A stretch of DNA of 64,000 nt from NCBI RefSeq assembly GCF_029024465.1, contig NZ_CP118950.1, forward strand, positions 1,302,001 to 1,366,000, read 5' to 3'. The notes beneath the pieces are model-generated. The model saw only the letters and a list, made by a program, of their open reading frames with translations, was not told the origin of the DNA and searched no databases. Made by a program: the position numbers and the translations under genes. Each line of letters opens with the position of its first letter. Positions within the stretch are counted from its first letter, which is position 1. This document shows positions 25,411-34,090 of the stretch, piece after piece. This DNA is from Lactococcus garvieae subsp. garvieae (GTDB lineage Bacteria > Bacillota > Bacilli > Lactobacillales > Streptococcaceae).

Positions 25411-26319
25411 TTACAAATAAGTCTTTAAAAAATTTGCTACTGCTTCTCGATATTTTTCTTTATCTATTTCGTAAGACCGCACATGTCGACCGCCTTTTGC
25501 AATATATATTTCCTTTGGCCCTTTCGTCGCTTCATAGTTTCGGTAGACCATTTCCATGGGAACAAAAGTATCCTGATCTCCATGAATAAAGAGGAAGGGC
25601 TTCGTATTTTTATTTAATTGCGTAATTGACGAGGCTTCCTTCCAATCGTAACCCGCAAAAAGTTTAGACCAAAAAGAAAGGAGGTGAATCAGCGGAAATG
25701 GTGGCAAATGATAATCATGCTTTGCTTTATGCGCCAACTCGTTCCAAACCGTATCATAACCACAATCTTCAATAAAACATTTAACATGTTCAGGCAAGTC
25801 TTCACCTGAAAGCATCATTGTGGCAGAGGCTCCCATCGAAATACCGAACATTGCGATTTCACTTTCTGGGTTTTTCTCAATAATCTGTTTAATCCAACCT
25901 AGATTATCTTTACGGTCTAACCAGCCAAAACCAATGAATTTTCCTGGACTTTTTGCACCTGCACGATAGTCCGGCATGAGAACGTTGTAGCCCAGCTCAT
26001 GAAAGAGCCAACCAAAAGCACCATATCTGTCTCGAACAGATTTATAGCCATTGGCCAATAAGATCGTCTTATTTGTCGGCTTGGTAGCTGGTAAATACCA
26101 CGCCTTAAGCGTTAAATTATCGTGTGTCTGTAAACACCACTCTTCTTTTTCAGCTTGCATGAACGCGTACCATTCGGCATACAGAGGATCATTTCTTTGG
26201 GGTTGTTGAATCCAAATGCTGCGATTTTTATTTTCAATAAACATGAATAGACCTAAGCTAAACATAAGAACTAAAAAAATGAGAACCAGTACTATTATTA
26301 AAAAAGTTAACATGAGCAT
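25411..26319 (-). CDS. Membrane-anchored alpha/beta hydrolase
   Basis: The protein of about 302 residues has one N-terminal membrane helix, then an alpha/beta-hydrolase domain. The nucleophile elbow is GISMGA, with Ser as nucleophile. HGDQDTFVP carries the likely acid, and GRHVRS near the end carries the His. Substrate is unknown. The start is uncertain. A TTG at 26343 is in frame, and ATG codons occur at 26319 and 26313. None has a good Shine-Dalgarno, and TATAAT directly abuts the first ATG. It heads a two-gene unit with the DUF1801-like gene. Confidence 0.82.
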   Translation of the reverse strand: MLMLTFLIIVLVLIFLVLMFSLGLFMFIENKNRSIWIQQPQRNDPLYAEWYAFMQAEKEEWCLQTHDNLTLKAWYLPATKPTNKTILLANGYKSVRDRYGAFGWLFHELGYNVLMPDYRAGAKSPGKFIGFGWLDRKDNLGWIKQIIEKNPESEIAMFGISMGASATMMLSGEDLPEHVKCFIEDCGYDTVWNELAHKAKHDYHLPPFPLIHLLSFWSKLFAGYDWKEASSITQLNKNTKPFLFIHGDQDTFVPMEMVYRNYEATKGPKEIYIAKGGRHVRSYEIDKEKYREAVANFLKTYL

Positions 26320-26363
26320 ATTATAACATGACTTGCGTGACAACTTTACTTGTTTTCTTCTTC

Positions 26364-26396
26364 ATAAAAAAAAGAGATTTAAAATCTCCTTTTTCT
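26364..26396 (-). terminator. Terminator of the WxL gene cluster
   Basis: Hairpin GGAGATTTTAAATCTC with a T run on the minus strand lies right after the last WxL gene. Confidence 0.8.
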
Positions 26397-26398
26397 TC

Positions 26399-27508
26399 TT
26401 ATTTATTACCTGGAACATCCGACAATGTCCACGTCAGTTCTCCTTTATATTTTGCAGCATATTGTTGAGTCACAGGTACATCAAGATAGAGTCCTTTTTT
26501 CGTTGTGCTCCCCCAATTTTGACTGAGATTAAAGGTTCCACCATTTGTGCCACTTGGCTGACTTTCTACTTGAGCATTACTTGCTGAAAGCGCGGTATTG
26601 TTGGTGCCATCAGCACTAAAGAATAAAGTCCCAGCAAGTGAATGACCGCCAGTAATTGGTGTGCCTGTAGCATCAACTTCAACTAACGGCTGAGTTTCTT
26701 TAACAAACATTGTCCATCCTGTATTTTTGCTGCTTTGTCTTGTATCTGTAACCACGAGATCTTGAGTATAGGCAGGAAAATCAACCACATTACTATTTTT
26801 AACTTTTAGCTGTCCAAAATCCATTGTTGATGGTGCACTGGTGAAATTTAGACTCCCCGTAAATATTGATATAGCAACAGTTTTTGAAATGCTTTTATCT
26901 GAGCTCGAAAAATTATAAGTCACATCGACAATGTCATTAGATTGAGCATTCTTCAAGGCCGTAAAGTATGCAGCAGAATCTTCTAAAGCAGCTGAACTCA
27001 CTGTTCCGTCAGAATGATAAGCTTTCGCTTGCGTATAATAATCAAGTGTTGGTTGATCACTGTTTGCTCCAATCGTATTCGCGATATCCTGCCCTAAAGT
27101 TACGGGATATGCATTGATCGCTCTCTGACGATCAGAGGAAATGACTGCATCATCAGAAACCACGACAAGATGTGCTTGCGCTGTTTCATTTGTCGTTGAC
27201 CATGTAACCGGAATATCAATATAATCTTTACCCTTTAGCCCAGCATTGGCAGTCGCTAAAGTATTTCCATCAAGCTTCAGGCCTGATAAATCTTGCCCTT
27301 TTACTTCCATGAAAGATTGAAGTTGGCTTTCAGTAAGCGTCTTTGCCATACTTTCTGAGAGAATAATATTTCCTGCTGTAAGCTTTTGAGTGATCGTTAT
27401 CGTTGCCTTAGGTGCAATAACGGGAACTGCTGCTGACACCTTATTAACTGCAAGCATACTTGGAAGAGCAACAGACAAAACTGCACCCATTATAAAAAAT
27501 CGTTTCAT
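26399..27508 (-). CDS. Large WxL-domain surface protein
   Basis: The 369-residue secreted protein has a signal peptide cut near VSAAVP (about residue 27). The central part (about 30-225) contains immunoglobulin-like strands of unknown role. The C-terminal WxL domain has both signature motifs: GWTMF near residue 270, and YKGELTWTLSDVP at the very end, which fits the Y-xxx-[LIV]-T-W-x-L-xxx-P consensus. WxL domains attach non-covalently to peptidoglycan. This is the last gene of the cluster, 15 bases after the beta-helix gene, with a good Shine-Dalgarno. Confidence 0.85.
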   Translation of the reverse strand: MKRFFIMGAVLSVALPSMLAVNKVSAAVPVIAPKATITITQKLTAGNIILSESMAKTLTESQLQSFMEVKGQDLSGLKLDGNTLATANAGLKGKDYIDIPVTWSTTNETAQAHLVVVSDDAVISSDRQRAINAYPVTLGQDIANTIGANSDQPTLDYYTQAKAYHSDGTVSSAALEDSAAYFTALKNAQSNDIVDVTYNFSSSDKSISKTVAISIFTGSLNFTSAPSTMDFGQLKVKNSNVVDFPAYTQDLVVTDTRQSSKNTGWTMFVKETQPLVEVDATGTPITGGHSLAGTLFFSADGTNNTALSASNAQVESQPSGTNGGTFNLSQNWGSTTKKGLYLDVPVTQQYAAKYKGELTWTLSDVPGNK

Positions 27509-27523
27509 TTTTCTCCTCTCCTC

Positions 27524-29551
27524 CTATGCTGGTCCATCTGCGATGGTATATTTAAAGACACCAGATGGTGTTCCTGTTTGCGTCAATAGTGTGTTTTTTG
27601 CTTTAATTTTTATTCCTGAAGTTTGTGGAGCAGTCAATGTATAATTTTGCCCTGCATTCGCCATTGAAATAAAAGAAGGCAAACTTGTATCTGAAGTTAC
27701 TGAGGCAATAGACACAGCCAAGCCAGTACCCAAAGTTTTGTTATCTGCTGGATTGGCAGGATTGCTCCAATAATAGTCGATATTATCTGCAAAATTATTT
27801 TGCATCATGGTTACCGAAAGATTAAAGTTTGGTGCTTGTCCCCGATCATCCCCTACAACCAAGGTTTGTGTCTCATTTCCATTAATTAAATTTGACCATG
27901 AGCTATCGGCTGGTGTGCCGTTGCTATCGTTGGGATTTAAAGAGATATTAAAACTTCTTGCCATAGATGATTTAGCTGCATCCATCCAGAAGCCTATCGG
28001 CTGATACCAGGATATATATTTGGCAGTTTTCATACCTGTTAAATCTGCACTCGAATAATTATTAGGTACTAAAGCAGAACTAGCGTTAGCACCTAAGCCA
28101 GTGATTGTTCCTGTGTTTTGCCTGTACCAGATATCTCCCGTGCTCAGATTATTTTGGTTAGGTGTAACCAAATCTGGGAGATTTGCATCAAATACGGCTG
28201 CTGTTGTTGAAGTATGAGTCCTTAATCCATTTCCTGCTATCGTTATAGGAAAATTGTTACTTGAATTCACAGTGGGATCGAAAACTGACCCTCCTAGAGT
28301 ATTTAGGGTCACTACTTTAGGATCATCTAATGTTATACCACTTCCCGCTCCCGGATTTCCATACACTAGGCTACCAGAAGTTTTTAAATTATTTAAAAGT
28401 AAAGTTGCATTTTGTCCAACATTCCATTTGACAACGCCTGTTCCTGTAAAGCCATTAACATTAATCCGTCCGCCACCAGTTGTTACGGCCAATCTCCCAT
28501 TATTGCCGATATTTACTGTCCATGAATTATTGGCAACAGCAAAGAACCATCCACCACTGTACCTTGCAGCTGTAGCAGCTGTACCTTTTATATCAAAAGC
28601 AGCGTTGTTACCAATGTCCCACACCATCGGGCCACTATTCCCATCATCATAATACATACAATAAGTGTCATTTAAATTCCAAACAAGTTGGGCACTGTCA
28701 TCTACTTTCATGGTATGCGAGTTATTATAATATGTATAATAAGGTTGATCATAGCCCCAGTTTTGGTTTAGCGTTGTTGTTCCCGTGACAACTTCAACCC
28801 ATTTTCCACCTTGAATCCATTCCCCTTGATTATCAGCCCCAGTTAGTCCTACTGAAGTCATATTATTTTCTTGTTGAATATTAAAAGTGTTTGTTCCATA
28901 GAACAGTATTTTACCATTGTCATTTCGGATAGGTTGAGCACCAGCACGTGGCGCTCCATTTGTCACTGTCACGTCTTCATAAACAAATGTTGGAGCGGAT
29001 CCTCCTGTACCGGCTGATTGAAATATCCCGCCGGTAATATTGTTTGTTATACTGGCATTTTTAACTGCTAAGGTTGTAGAGTTACTTACACCAGCATTAG
29101 GTACACGAAACGGCCCACGAATAGTTCCGCCACCAGCCCCCGATCCTGACCCCGCTGTCGTGTAGTTCGTATCCGTATCTAAATAGAGCATATGTCCATT
29201 ACCATTAATAGACAAACTTTTTCCTTCAACAATTGAAACTCCACTATTTGTATTGGTTGTACTTGAGTAACCACTCCCTCCAATACTTGTATTACCTGCT
29301 ACATCCCCAACAACATCAAAATAAATCGTATGATTAGACGCCGCAGTTGGAGTGACCGATTGATAGGTATCCAACATGTCTTTCCAACTGTTCGTACTGT
29401 AATATGTCGCGCCTGCAGTTCCTGTAACTGCACCAGAAGTATCTACATTGCCCGTCAATACTGCTGCATCAGCCTTTTCTCCTACTACTGTTAAGGTCAA
29501 AATCGTACCCGCTATCAAGAGTGGAGTGATATATTTTTTATTTATTTTCAT
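27524..29551 (-). CDS. Secreted beta-helix adhesin-like protein with a Trp-less WxL end
   Basis: The 675-residue secreted protein has a signal peptide ending near EKADAAVL. A long region rich in Asn, Gly, Thr and Ser follows, with repeated short strands such as NNAAFDIKG and NNGRLAVTTGG. This resembles the pectate-lyase-like beta-helix seen in WxL-locus adhesins. The last 130 or so residues align with a WxL domain, but both signature Trp residues are replaced. PNFNLSV stands where GWTLSV is expected, and FKYTIADGP where LTWTLSDxP is expected. Surface binding is inferred from the locus. Confidence 0.72.
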   Translation of the reverse strand: MKINKKYITPLLIAGTILTLTVVGEKADAAVLTGNVDTSGAVTGTAGATYYSTNSWKDMLDTYQSVTPTAASNHTIYFDVVGDVAGNTSIGGSGYSSTTNTNSGVSIVEGKSLSINGNGHMLYLDTDTNYTTAGSGSGAGGGTIRGPFRVPNAGVSNSTTLAVKNASITNNITGGIFQSAGTGGSAPTFVYEDVTVTNGAPRAGAQPIRNDNGKILFYGTNTFNIQQENNMTSVGLTGADNQGEWIQGGKWVEVVTGTTTLNQNWGYDQPYYTYYNNSHTMKVDDSAQLVWNLNDTYCMYYDDGNSGPMVWDIGNNAAFDIKGTAATAARYSGGWFFAVANNSWTVNIGNNGRLAVTTGGGRINVNGFTGTGVVKWNVGQNATLLLNNLKTSGSLVYGNPGAGSGITLDDPKVVTLNTLGGSVFDPTVNSSNNFPITIAGNGLRTHTSTTAAVFDANLPDLVTPNQNNLSTGDIWYRQNTGTITGLGANASSALVPNNYSSADLTGMKTAKYISWYQPIGFWMDAAKSSMARSFNISLNPNDSNGTPADSSWSNLINGNETQTLVVGDDRGQAPNFNLSVTMMQNNFADNIDYYWSNPANPADNKTLGTGLAVSIASVTSDTSLPSFISMANAGQNYTLTAPQTSGIKIKAKNTLLTQTGTPSGVFKYTIADGPA

Positions 29552-29563
29552 AAAATTATTTCC

Positions 29564-30133
29564 TTATAAACCTTGTACAAGTGTATTCGTAAGCGTAGCT
29601 TGGTAAGCGCCGGGTGTTATGGTTTGAGTTGTATCCAACTGAATTTCAGCAGTTGCAGCTCCACTGCTTTGGTTTCCTTGAGCATTTGTTTGCCCTGTCA
29701 AAACTCGCCCTGCTTGTCCCAAAATGTTGACCGCATTACTCCCTTTTATCGTACCCGAAGCATTGTCAGCAACAGTAATTTTGAAGTATTTTAAGGGTAA
29801 CGTTGTTACTTTACCATTAATAGTTCCTGTGAAATCACTAATTTTCTGTTGTAAATTATATCCGTTAGCATTTCCAGTGATATTCACTATACTATAAGGA
29901 ACTGTACCTCCTGTCGTTACAGAGCCTTTTGTAGAAGCTTCCGTATTTGCAAAGTTAAAGTCTGGAGCTTGTGTAAGGTAGAGGTTATCAGTTGTAGGTG
30001 CAGTAACACTGATATAAGTATTTGCGCTGCCATTATCCTTATCTATCTCTGTATCTGCCTGGGTACTCTGTTGTTGCCAAACCGTACCAGTCATCAAGGA
30101 AATTAGGATGAGGCGTCTCATTTTCCCTTTCAT
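29564..30133 (-). CDS. Small secreted WxL-like protein lacking the Trp signature
   Basis: The 189-residue exported protein has a signal peptide cut near QSTQADT. The domain resembles the WxL fold, but the first motif reads NGYNLQQ. The last reads YQATLTNTLVQGL, which fits the Y-xxx-L-T-W-x-L spacing with Asn in place of Trp. The start ATG overlaps the stop of the preceding DUF916/DUF3324 gene (ATGA), so the two are coupled. It may be a partner subunit of the beta-helix protein; that is inference. Confidence 0.65.
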   Translation of the reverse strand: MKGKMRRLILISLMTGTVWQQQSTQADTEIDKDNGSANTYISVTAPTTDNLYLTQAPDFNFANTEASTKGSVTTGGTVPYSIVNITGNANGYNLQQKISDFTGTINGKVTTLPLKYFKITVADNASGTIKGSNAVNILGQAGRVLTGQTNAQGNQSSGAATAEIQLDTTQTITPGAYQATLTNTLVQGL

Positions 30134-31158
30134 TTTTTTACCTTTCTTTTCTTTGTTCCGTAAATTATTATTCCTGCTCCACCTATCGCTAAAGCAGCTA
30201 AACCAAGCAATATTAATTGAAAGCTTTTATTTTTTTGAGGTTTAAGCGCTGATGTCACTTGGACCTTTCCTTTATCATCAACTTTAAGGAGATAGGTCTC
30301 CTTTAAAGTTTTATCTTCTTTGGTCGCCGTGATACTCAGCTCATACTCCTTCCCTTTTTGTAATTCTTTTTTTACATTTAGGAGCAAGTCAATTTTGGCA
30401 TAGGGAACAATTGTTCCTGAGCTATAATCTAAACTTGAGTACAGTGTGCCTTTTTGATCTTTTATTGTTGCTTGTAGTTTTGTTTTTTCTTGCAGAGTGT
30501 CTTTATAATTTTGAAGCCGAATAGACTGTTCATCCGTTTTCAAATCACCTGCAGACAAAGAAACTGAAAAAGAGTCGTCTTGCCTACCGGACTGAAGAAT
30601 CAGCGCAAAAGCTGAGCTGTAAATATTCACTAAGCTTTGCCCTTTCTCTTCTTCTGTGGCCCGACGCGTAACATTGATTCCCCCTATCGAAATATTGTTC
30701 TTCCAAGAAGCAGGAATCTTAATCTTGATCGGTATTTTCTTGGATTCACCTGCTTGTAAAACGATGGTTTTACTGCCCGGGTTCTTACTGTCACCAATGA
30801 AGACATTATTATAAAAATCGAAAAGTTTCGTACTGGAAAGATACTTATGGGCTTCCTCTTTTTTTAAACTGTAGTCTATCACAAAATTCGGATTGGTAAC
30901 GGCTTGATTTGAAGTAATGTCAAAAGTATTCTTCTGCTTGCCATTGTTTATCTGAATCTCTAAATTGATTTCTTCGCCAGGTTTAACATCAAGCCACCAG
31001 TAGCCTGTTTTATTATTTGTCTGGTGTTTTTCAAGTATCGGGCGTGCAGAAAAATCTGCACCACCAATATCTTGAGCAAGGACATTTTTTCCACTCGTTA
31101 TCACGCACAGAAATGTTACAAAAAATAAAAGTGAATGTGTGATGATCTTTTTTTGCAT
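30130..31158 (-). CDS. DUF916/DUF3324 protein (WxL-interacting protein), copy A
   Basis: The 342-residue protein has a signal peptide ending near VLAQDI. A DUF916 domain (about 28-150) has the ADFSARPILEKHQTN opening and WWLDVKPGEEINLEIQINN. A DUF3324 domain (about 160-300) follows. One C-terminal membrane helix (about 316-334) and a KKRKVKK tail close it. DUF916/DUF3324 proteins are always found with WxL proteins. They bind both WxL proteins and peptidoglycan or host matrix in enterococci and related bacteria. It is coupled to the small WxL-like gene downstream. Confidence 0.88.
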   Translation of the reverse strand: MQKKIITHSLLFFVTFLCVITSGKNVLAQDIGGADFSARPILEKHQTNNKTGYWWLDVKPGEEINLEIQINNGKQKNTFDITSNQAVTNPNFVIDYSLKKEEAHKYLSSTKLFDFYNNVFIGDSKNPGSKTIVLQAGESKKIPIKIKIPASWKNNISIGGINVTRRATEEEKGQSLVNIYSSAFALILQSGRQDDSFSVSLSAGDLKTDEQSIRLQNYKDTLQEKTKLQATIKDQKGTLYSSLDYSSGTIVPYAKIDLLLNVKKELQKGKEYELSITATKEDKTLKETYLLKVDDKGKVQVTSALKPQKNKSFQLILLGLAALAIGGAGIIIYGTKKRKVKK

Positions 31159-31221
31159 TTATTTCACCTCTCTTCTTACATCTCCGCTAGTATATCAAGA
31201 ATCAAAAACGGCCGATAATTT

Positions 31222-32352
31222 TTAGTTTTTATTTTCTTTTTCATTTAATTTTTGCTCAAGCTCAGCAATGCGAGCTGCTTTTTCGTCTTCTTCTTTCTTA
31301 CGACGTTTCCAAAGGATAAAGAAGAGAATAAAGATCAAAAGTAAGAGAATCAGGGCAAGGATTAACCATTTTATCCAAGAATTGTCTTCTTTTATGGTCA
31401 CATCTTTTTTATTAAGCTCACGCGCTCTGTCCGCTGCGATTTCAAAATCTTTTGTAAAGGTCCATTCATATCTATATCTTGTTTCATTTCCTTTATCGTC
31501 TTTAACAAGATATTTTCCATTTTCGTCTTTTTGACCATGGACCAGCATTTTAATTTGATATTTGCCTGCTTGTAATTTCTCACCTTCCAGAGAGATAGGA
31601 TAGTCAAAGTTAGAATTTGGCGCCATTTGCATCATTTCTTTACTTGATTTATACTCAATCTTCGGATTATCCAATCCCTTAACTGTTGCGGATAACTGCA
31701 TTTGATTGAGGTAGCCCATTGTCGGGTTTTGCAAGTTAGCATTGATGACATTGCGATAGTTGACTTGATCCGGAGAAACTTTTGTCAGCTTCAAATCTGG
31801 CTTTACTTTATCTTGCGATTGACTCATTAAAAGTGCAACCACATAAGCATATTCATTTTGAATACTGATTCCCTTAGTGTCTGTTGTTTTTTCCTCACTC
31901 GACTTTTCCTTATATGTCAATCCGCCAGCCATATAGCCTTTAAAAGCTGAATTGGGCATTTTCGCATTGATTTTTACGGTCTTTGTCGTTTTGGGAGCGA
32001 GGACAATTTCTTTATCAAGCTTGACATAGTCCTTCATATTATACTTTAATGAAGCATCAGGCTTGATTTTATTGGGCGAATATTCTACGACCCCGTTTAG
32101 GTTGGTCGTTGCACTTGCTAACCCTTGCTCAACAGTAACTGTTTTGTCCGTTGAGTTGCTCAGTTCTACAGTAAGTGTCTGTTCTTGCCCTGGTGTCATA
32201 AGAAGATCAAAATAAGATGCCTTGCTTGCTTGATTTTCCGGAAGAATTGCTTTTACACTAAAGTTAAACTGGTTGGCAAAAGCCGGTTTTCCAAAGGCAA
32301 CTACCCCTGTCAGTGCAACTGTAAGAGCGACCCATTTTTTTAAGTTTTTCAT
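31222..32352 (-). CDS. DUF916/DUF3324 protein (WxL-interacting protein), copy B
   Basis: The 376-residue paralogue of copy A has a signal peptide ending near PAFANQF. DUF916 (about 28-155) contains YFDLLMTPGQEQTLTVELSN, and DUF3324 (about 165-310) contains NPTMGYLNQMQLSATVKG. A membrane helix spans about 330-350, and a charged Lys/Glu coiled-coil-like tail closes it. The tail is longer and more acidic than in copy A. Two such genes suggest that each serves a different set of WxL proteins; that is inference. Confidence 0.9.
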   Translation of the reverse strand: MKNLKKWVALTVALTGVVAFGKPAFANQFNFSVKAILPENQASKASYFDLLMTPGQEQTLTVELSNSTDKTVTVEQGLASATTNLNGVVEYSPNKIKPDASLKYNMKDYVKLDKEIVLAPKTTKTVKINAKMPNSAFKGYMAGGLTYKEKSSEEKTTDTKGISIQNEYAYVVALLMSQSQDKVKPDLKLTKVSPDQVNYRNVINANLQNPTMGYLNQMQLSATVKGLDNPKIEYKSSKEMMQMAPNSNFDYPISLEGEKLQAGKYQIKMLVHGQKDENGKYLVKDDKGNETRYRYEWTFTKDFEIAADRARELNKKDVTIKEDNSWIKWLILALILLLLIFILFFILWKRRKKEEDEKAARIAELEQKLNEKENKN

Positions 32353-32412
32353 TTTTGTATAACCTCGACTATGATATTTTGAAGATGAATAATAATTGTA
32401 TAAATAATGCCT

Positions 32413-32440
32413 TATTTCCCTCTCTTGCGAGAGGGAAATA
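32413..32440 (-). promoter_or_regulatory. Strong hairpin between WxL gene and WxL-interacting gene
   Basis: A perfect 12-bp stem, TATTTCCCTCTC/GAGAGGGAAATA, has a 4-base loop. It has no T run on the minus strand, so it is more likely a processing or stability element, or a weak terminator, than a full stop. It could set the ratio of the abundant WxL proteins upstream to their membrane partners downstream. Confidence 0.6.
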
Positions 32441-32529
32441 TCGTTCTTTGAAAAATTTATAATACTGTGAGTTTCGCTTTTACTTGATAAGTATCTTCCC
32501 TTTGTGCTTTCACATAAAAGCTAAAAAAC

Positions 32530-33243
32530 TTAGTTTGCTGGAGTATCTGTCAATGTCCATGTCAGAGTTGATTGATAAGTATCAGCTAATTTTGTTGTTT
32601 TACCTGGAACCGCCAATGAAACAGAAGATGCTTTAGTTGTATCATCTCCCCAAACCAGCAAGTTTGTACCTGCCCCTTTACCGGCAGTCGCGCCAAGGAT
32701 TGTTCCTGATGAAGTACCAGGTGTTAAGGTTACAGAAGCTACAGATTGGTCTGCTGCTGCATCTGAAGCTGAAACTATATGACCATTTTCAAGTTTCAAA
32801 GTAGCACCACTCAACACAGAACCTGTACCTGTTTTACCGTTTGTAAATTCTGAGGCTTGAAGTGAAAGGGACCAACCAGCAAGTGTTCCGCGATTATCTG
32901 TAACTTGGACCCAGTTTGGACGTGTTGTTTTGTCCGTAAGTGTTGTTGCTGCTGCAAAATATGTTTTATCCGCAGAAGTGATTTCTTGCGTACCAAAATT
33001 AAAATTCGACGCATAATCAATGGACAGTGGTCCATCAGTTCCTGGATTTTTTGGACCTTCAGGATCAACTGTGGTTCCTGGGTCACCTGGATCAACGGGA
33101 TCAGTTGGCCCACTTGCTGGAGTATAAGTAATTGTACTGTCAGAGTTATACACTCCGCCATCAGCCGCAAAGACTGTTGATGCTCCAGTAGATGAAGCAA
33201 TTAAAGCAAGTGCTGTGAGAGAAATAATTTTTTTCGTTTTCAT
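32530..33243 (-). CDS. WxL-domain surface protein (237 residues)
   Basis: The signal peptide is cut near VFAADGG. A short Pro/Gly/Asp-rich spacer (about 45-70) leads to a WxL domain, with SIDYASNFNFGTQEI at its start. The first motif is LAGWSLSLQ, and the terminal motif YQSTLTWTLTDTP fits the consensus exactly. Simple signal-spacer-WxL proteins of this kind coat the cell wall. This is the third of three tandem WxL genes. It probably bears the function of the locus together with its partners. Confidence 0.93.
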   Translation of the reverse strand: MKTKKIISLTALALIASSTGASTVFAADGGVYNSDSTITYTPASGPTDPVDPGDPGTTVDPEGPKNPGTDGPLSIDYASNFNFGTQEITSADKTYFAAATTLTDKTTRPNWVQVTDNRGTLAGWSLSLQASEFTNGKTGTGSVLSGATLKLENGHIVSASDAAADQSVASVTLTPGTSSGTILGATAGKGAGTNLLVWGDDTTKASSVSLAVPGKTTKLADTYQSTLTWTLTDTPAN

Positions 33244-33278
33244 TTTTCTTTTCCTTATTCTTTATTTTTGTATGATTT

Positions 33279-34064
33279 TCAGCCATTCTGAGGAAGTTCA
33301 GAAAGAATCCAATTCAGTTGTGTAGTGTAAGAAGCCGCATCTTTAACCGTTTTTCCCGGAACAAAAAGCTGAACATCCTTACTAAAGTTCTCTTTTACAC
33401 GTTGTTCCGCTTGGTTCAGTGTATCTTGCGTTACAAGTTCACTGCCCCATCGTATGATCCATGTACCGGCGCCAGCCCCCTTTTCTGCTGTTGCCACTAC
33501 TGTTTCTTTTTCAGGAACAAGGTCAAGTACTTCTTGTGCAGTTGGTGGCGTATCCTCGTTCAAAGACACTGTTTGGGGATTAACTAAAGAAAGCATTGCG
33601 CCTTCTAAAACAGGATGTTTTGCAGCTGCATTTTCTTGATGAAATTGGGCTACTTCTCGAACTTTTAAAGTCCATCCCGCAGTCGTTCCACGATTATCGG
33701 TAACTTGGATATAATTTGGTGTTTCCAATGTCGAATCAGCATACTTTTGTGACTTTGCATAGTAGATTTTATCTTGAGTGGAAATATTATTTATTCCAAA
33801 ATCAAACGATGACGCATAATCTATGGATAAAGGTCCCGCTGTTCCTGGTGGAGGGGTAACTCCTCCAGGCCATACAGGAAAAACAGGCTTACCTGGTTCT
33901 TCTGGGCCTGGACTGACAGGAGGAGTTATCTCGTTTCCAGCAACAAAACCAACTTGACCAAACGATGAATAATTTACAGATTCAGCTGTAATACTTTCTG
34001 AAGAAACAGCGCAGACTGTCGCAGCCAGAATCAAGCTTGTACTATATACGAGTTCTTTTTTCAT
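33279..34064 (-). CDS. WxL-domain surface protein (261 residues)
   Basis: The secreted precursor has a signal peptide ending near SITAESV. A Pro-rich spacer (about 47-75) is followed by a WxL domain starting LSIDYASSFDFG. The first motif is AGWTLKVRE; the second is YTTQLNWILSELP, with Asn before Trp where Thr is usual. It is closely related to the 224-residue WxL protein at 36832, suggesting duplication within the locus. A KGAGAGTWIIRWG segment is shared between these two. Confidence 0.92.
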   Translation of the reverse strand: MKKELVYSTSLILAATVCAVSSESITAESVNYSSFGQVGFVAGNEITPPVSPGPEEPGKPVFPVWPGGVTPPPGTAGPLSIDYASSFDFGINNISTQDKIYYAKSQKYADSTLETPNYIQVTDNRGTTAGWTLKVREVAQFHQENAAAKHPVLEGAMLSLVNPQTVSLNEDTPPTAQEVLDLVPEKETVVATAEKGAGAGTWIIRWGSELVTQDTLNQAEQRVKENFSKDVQLFVPGKTVKDAASYTTQLNWILSELPQNG

Positions 34065-34090
34065 TCTACCTGCCTTTCATCAACCCGTTT

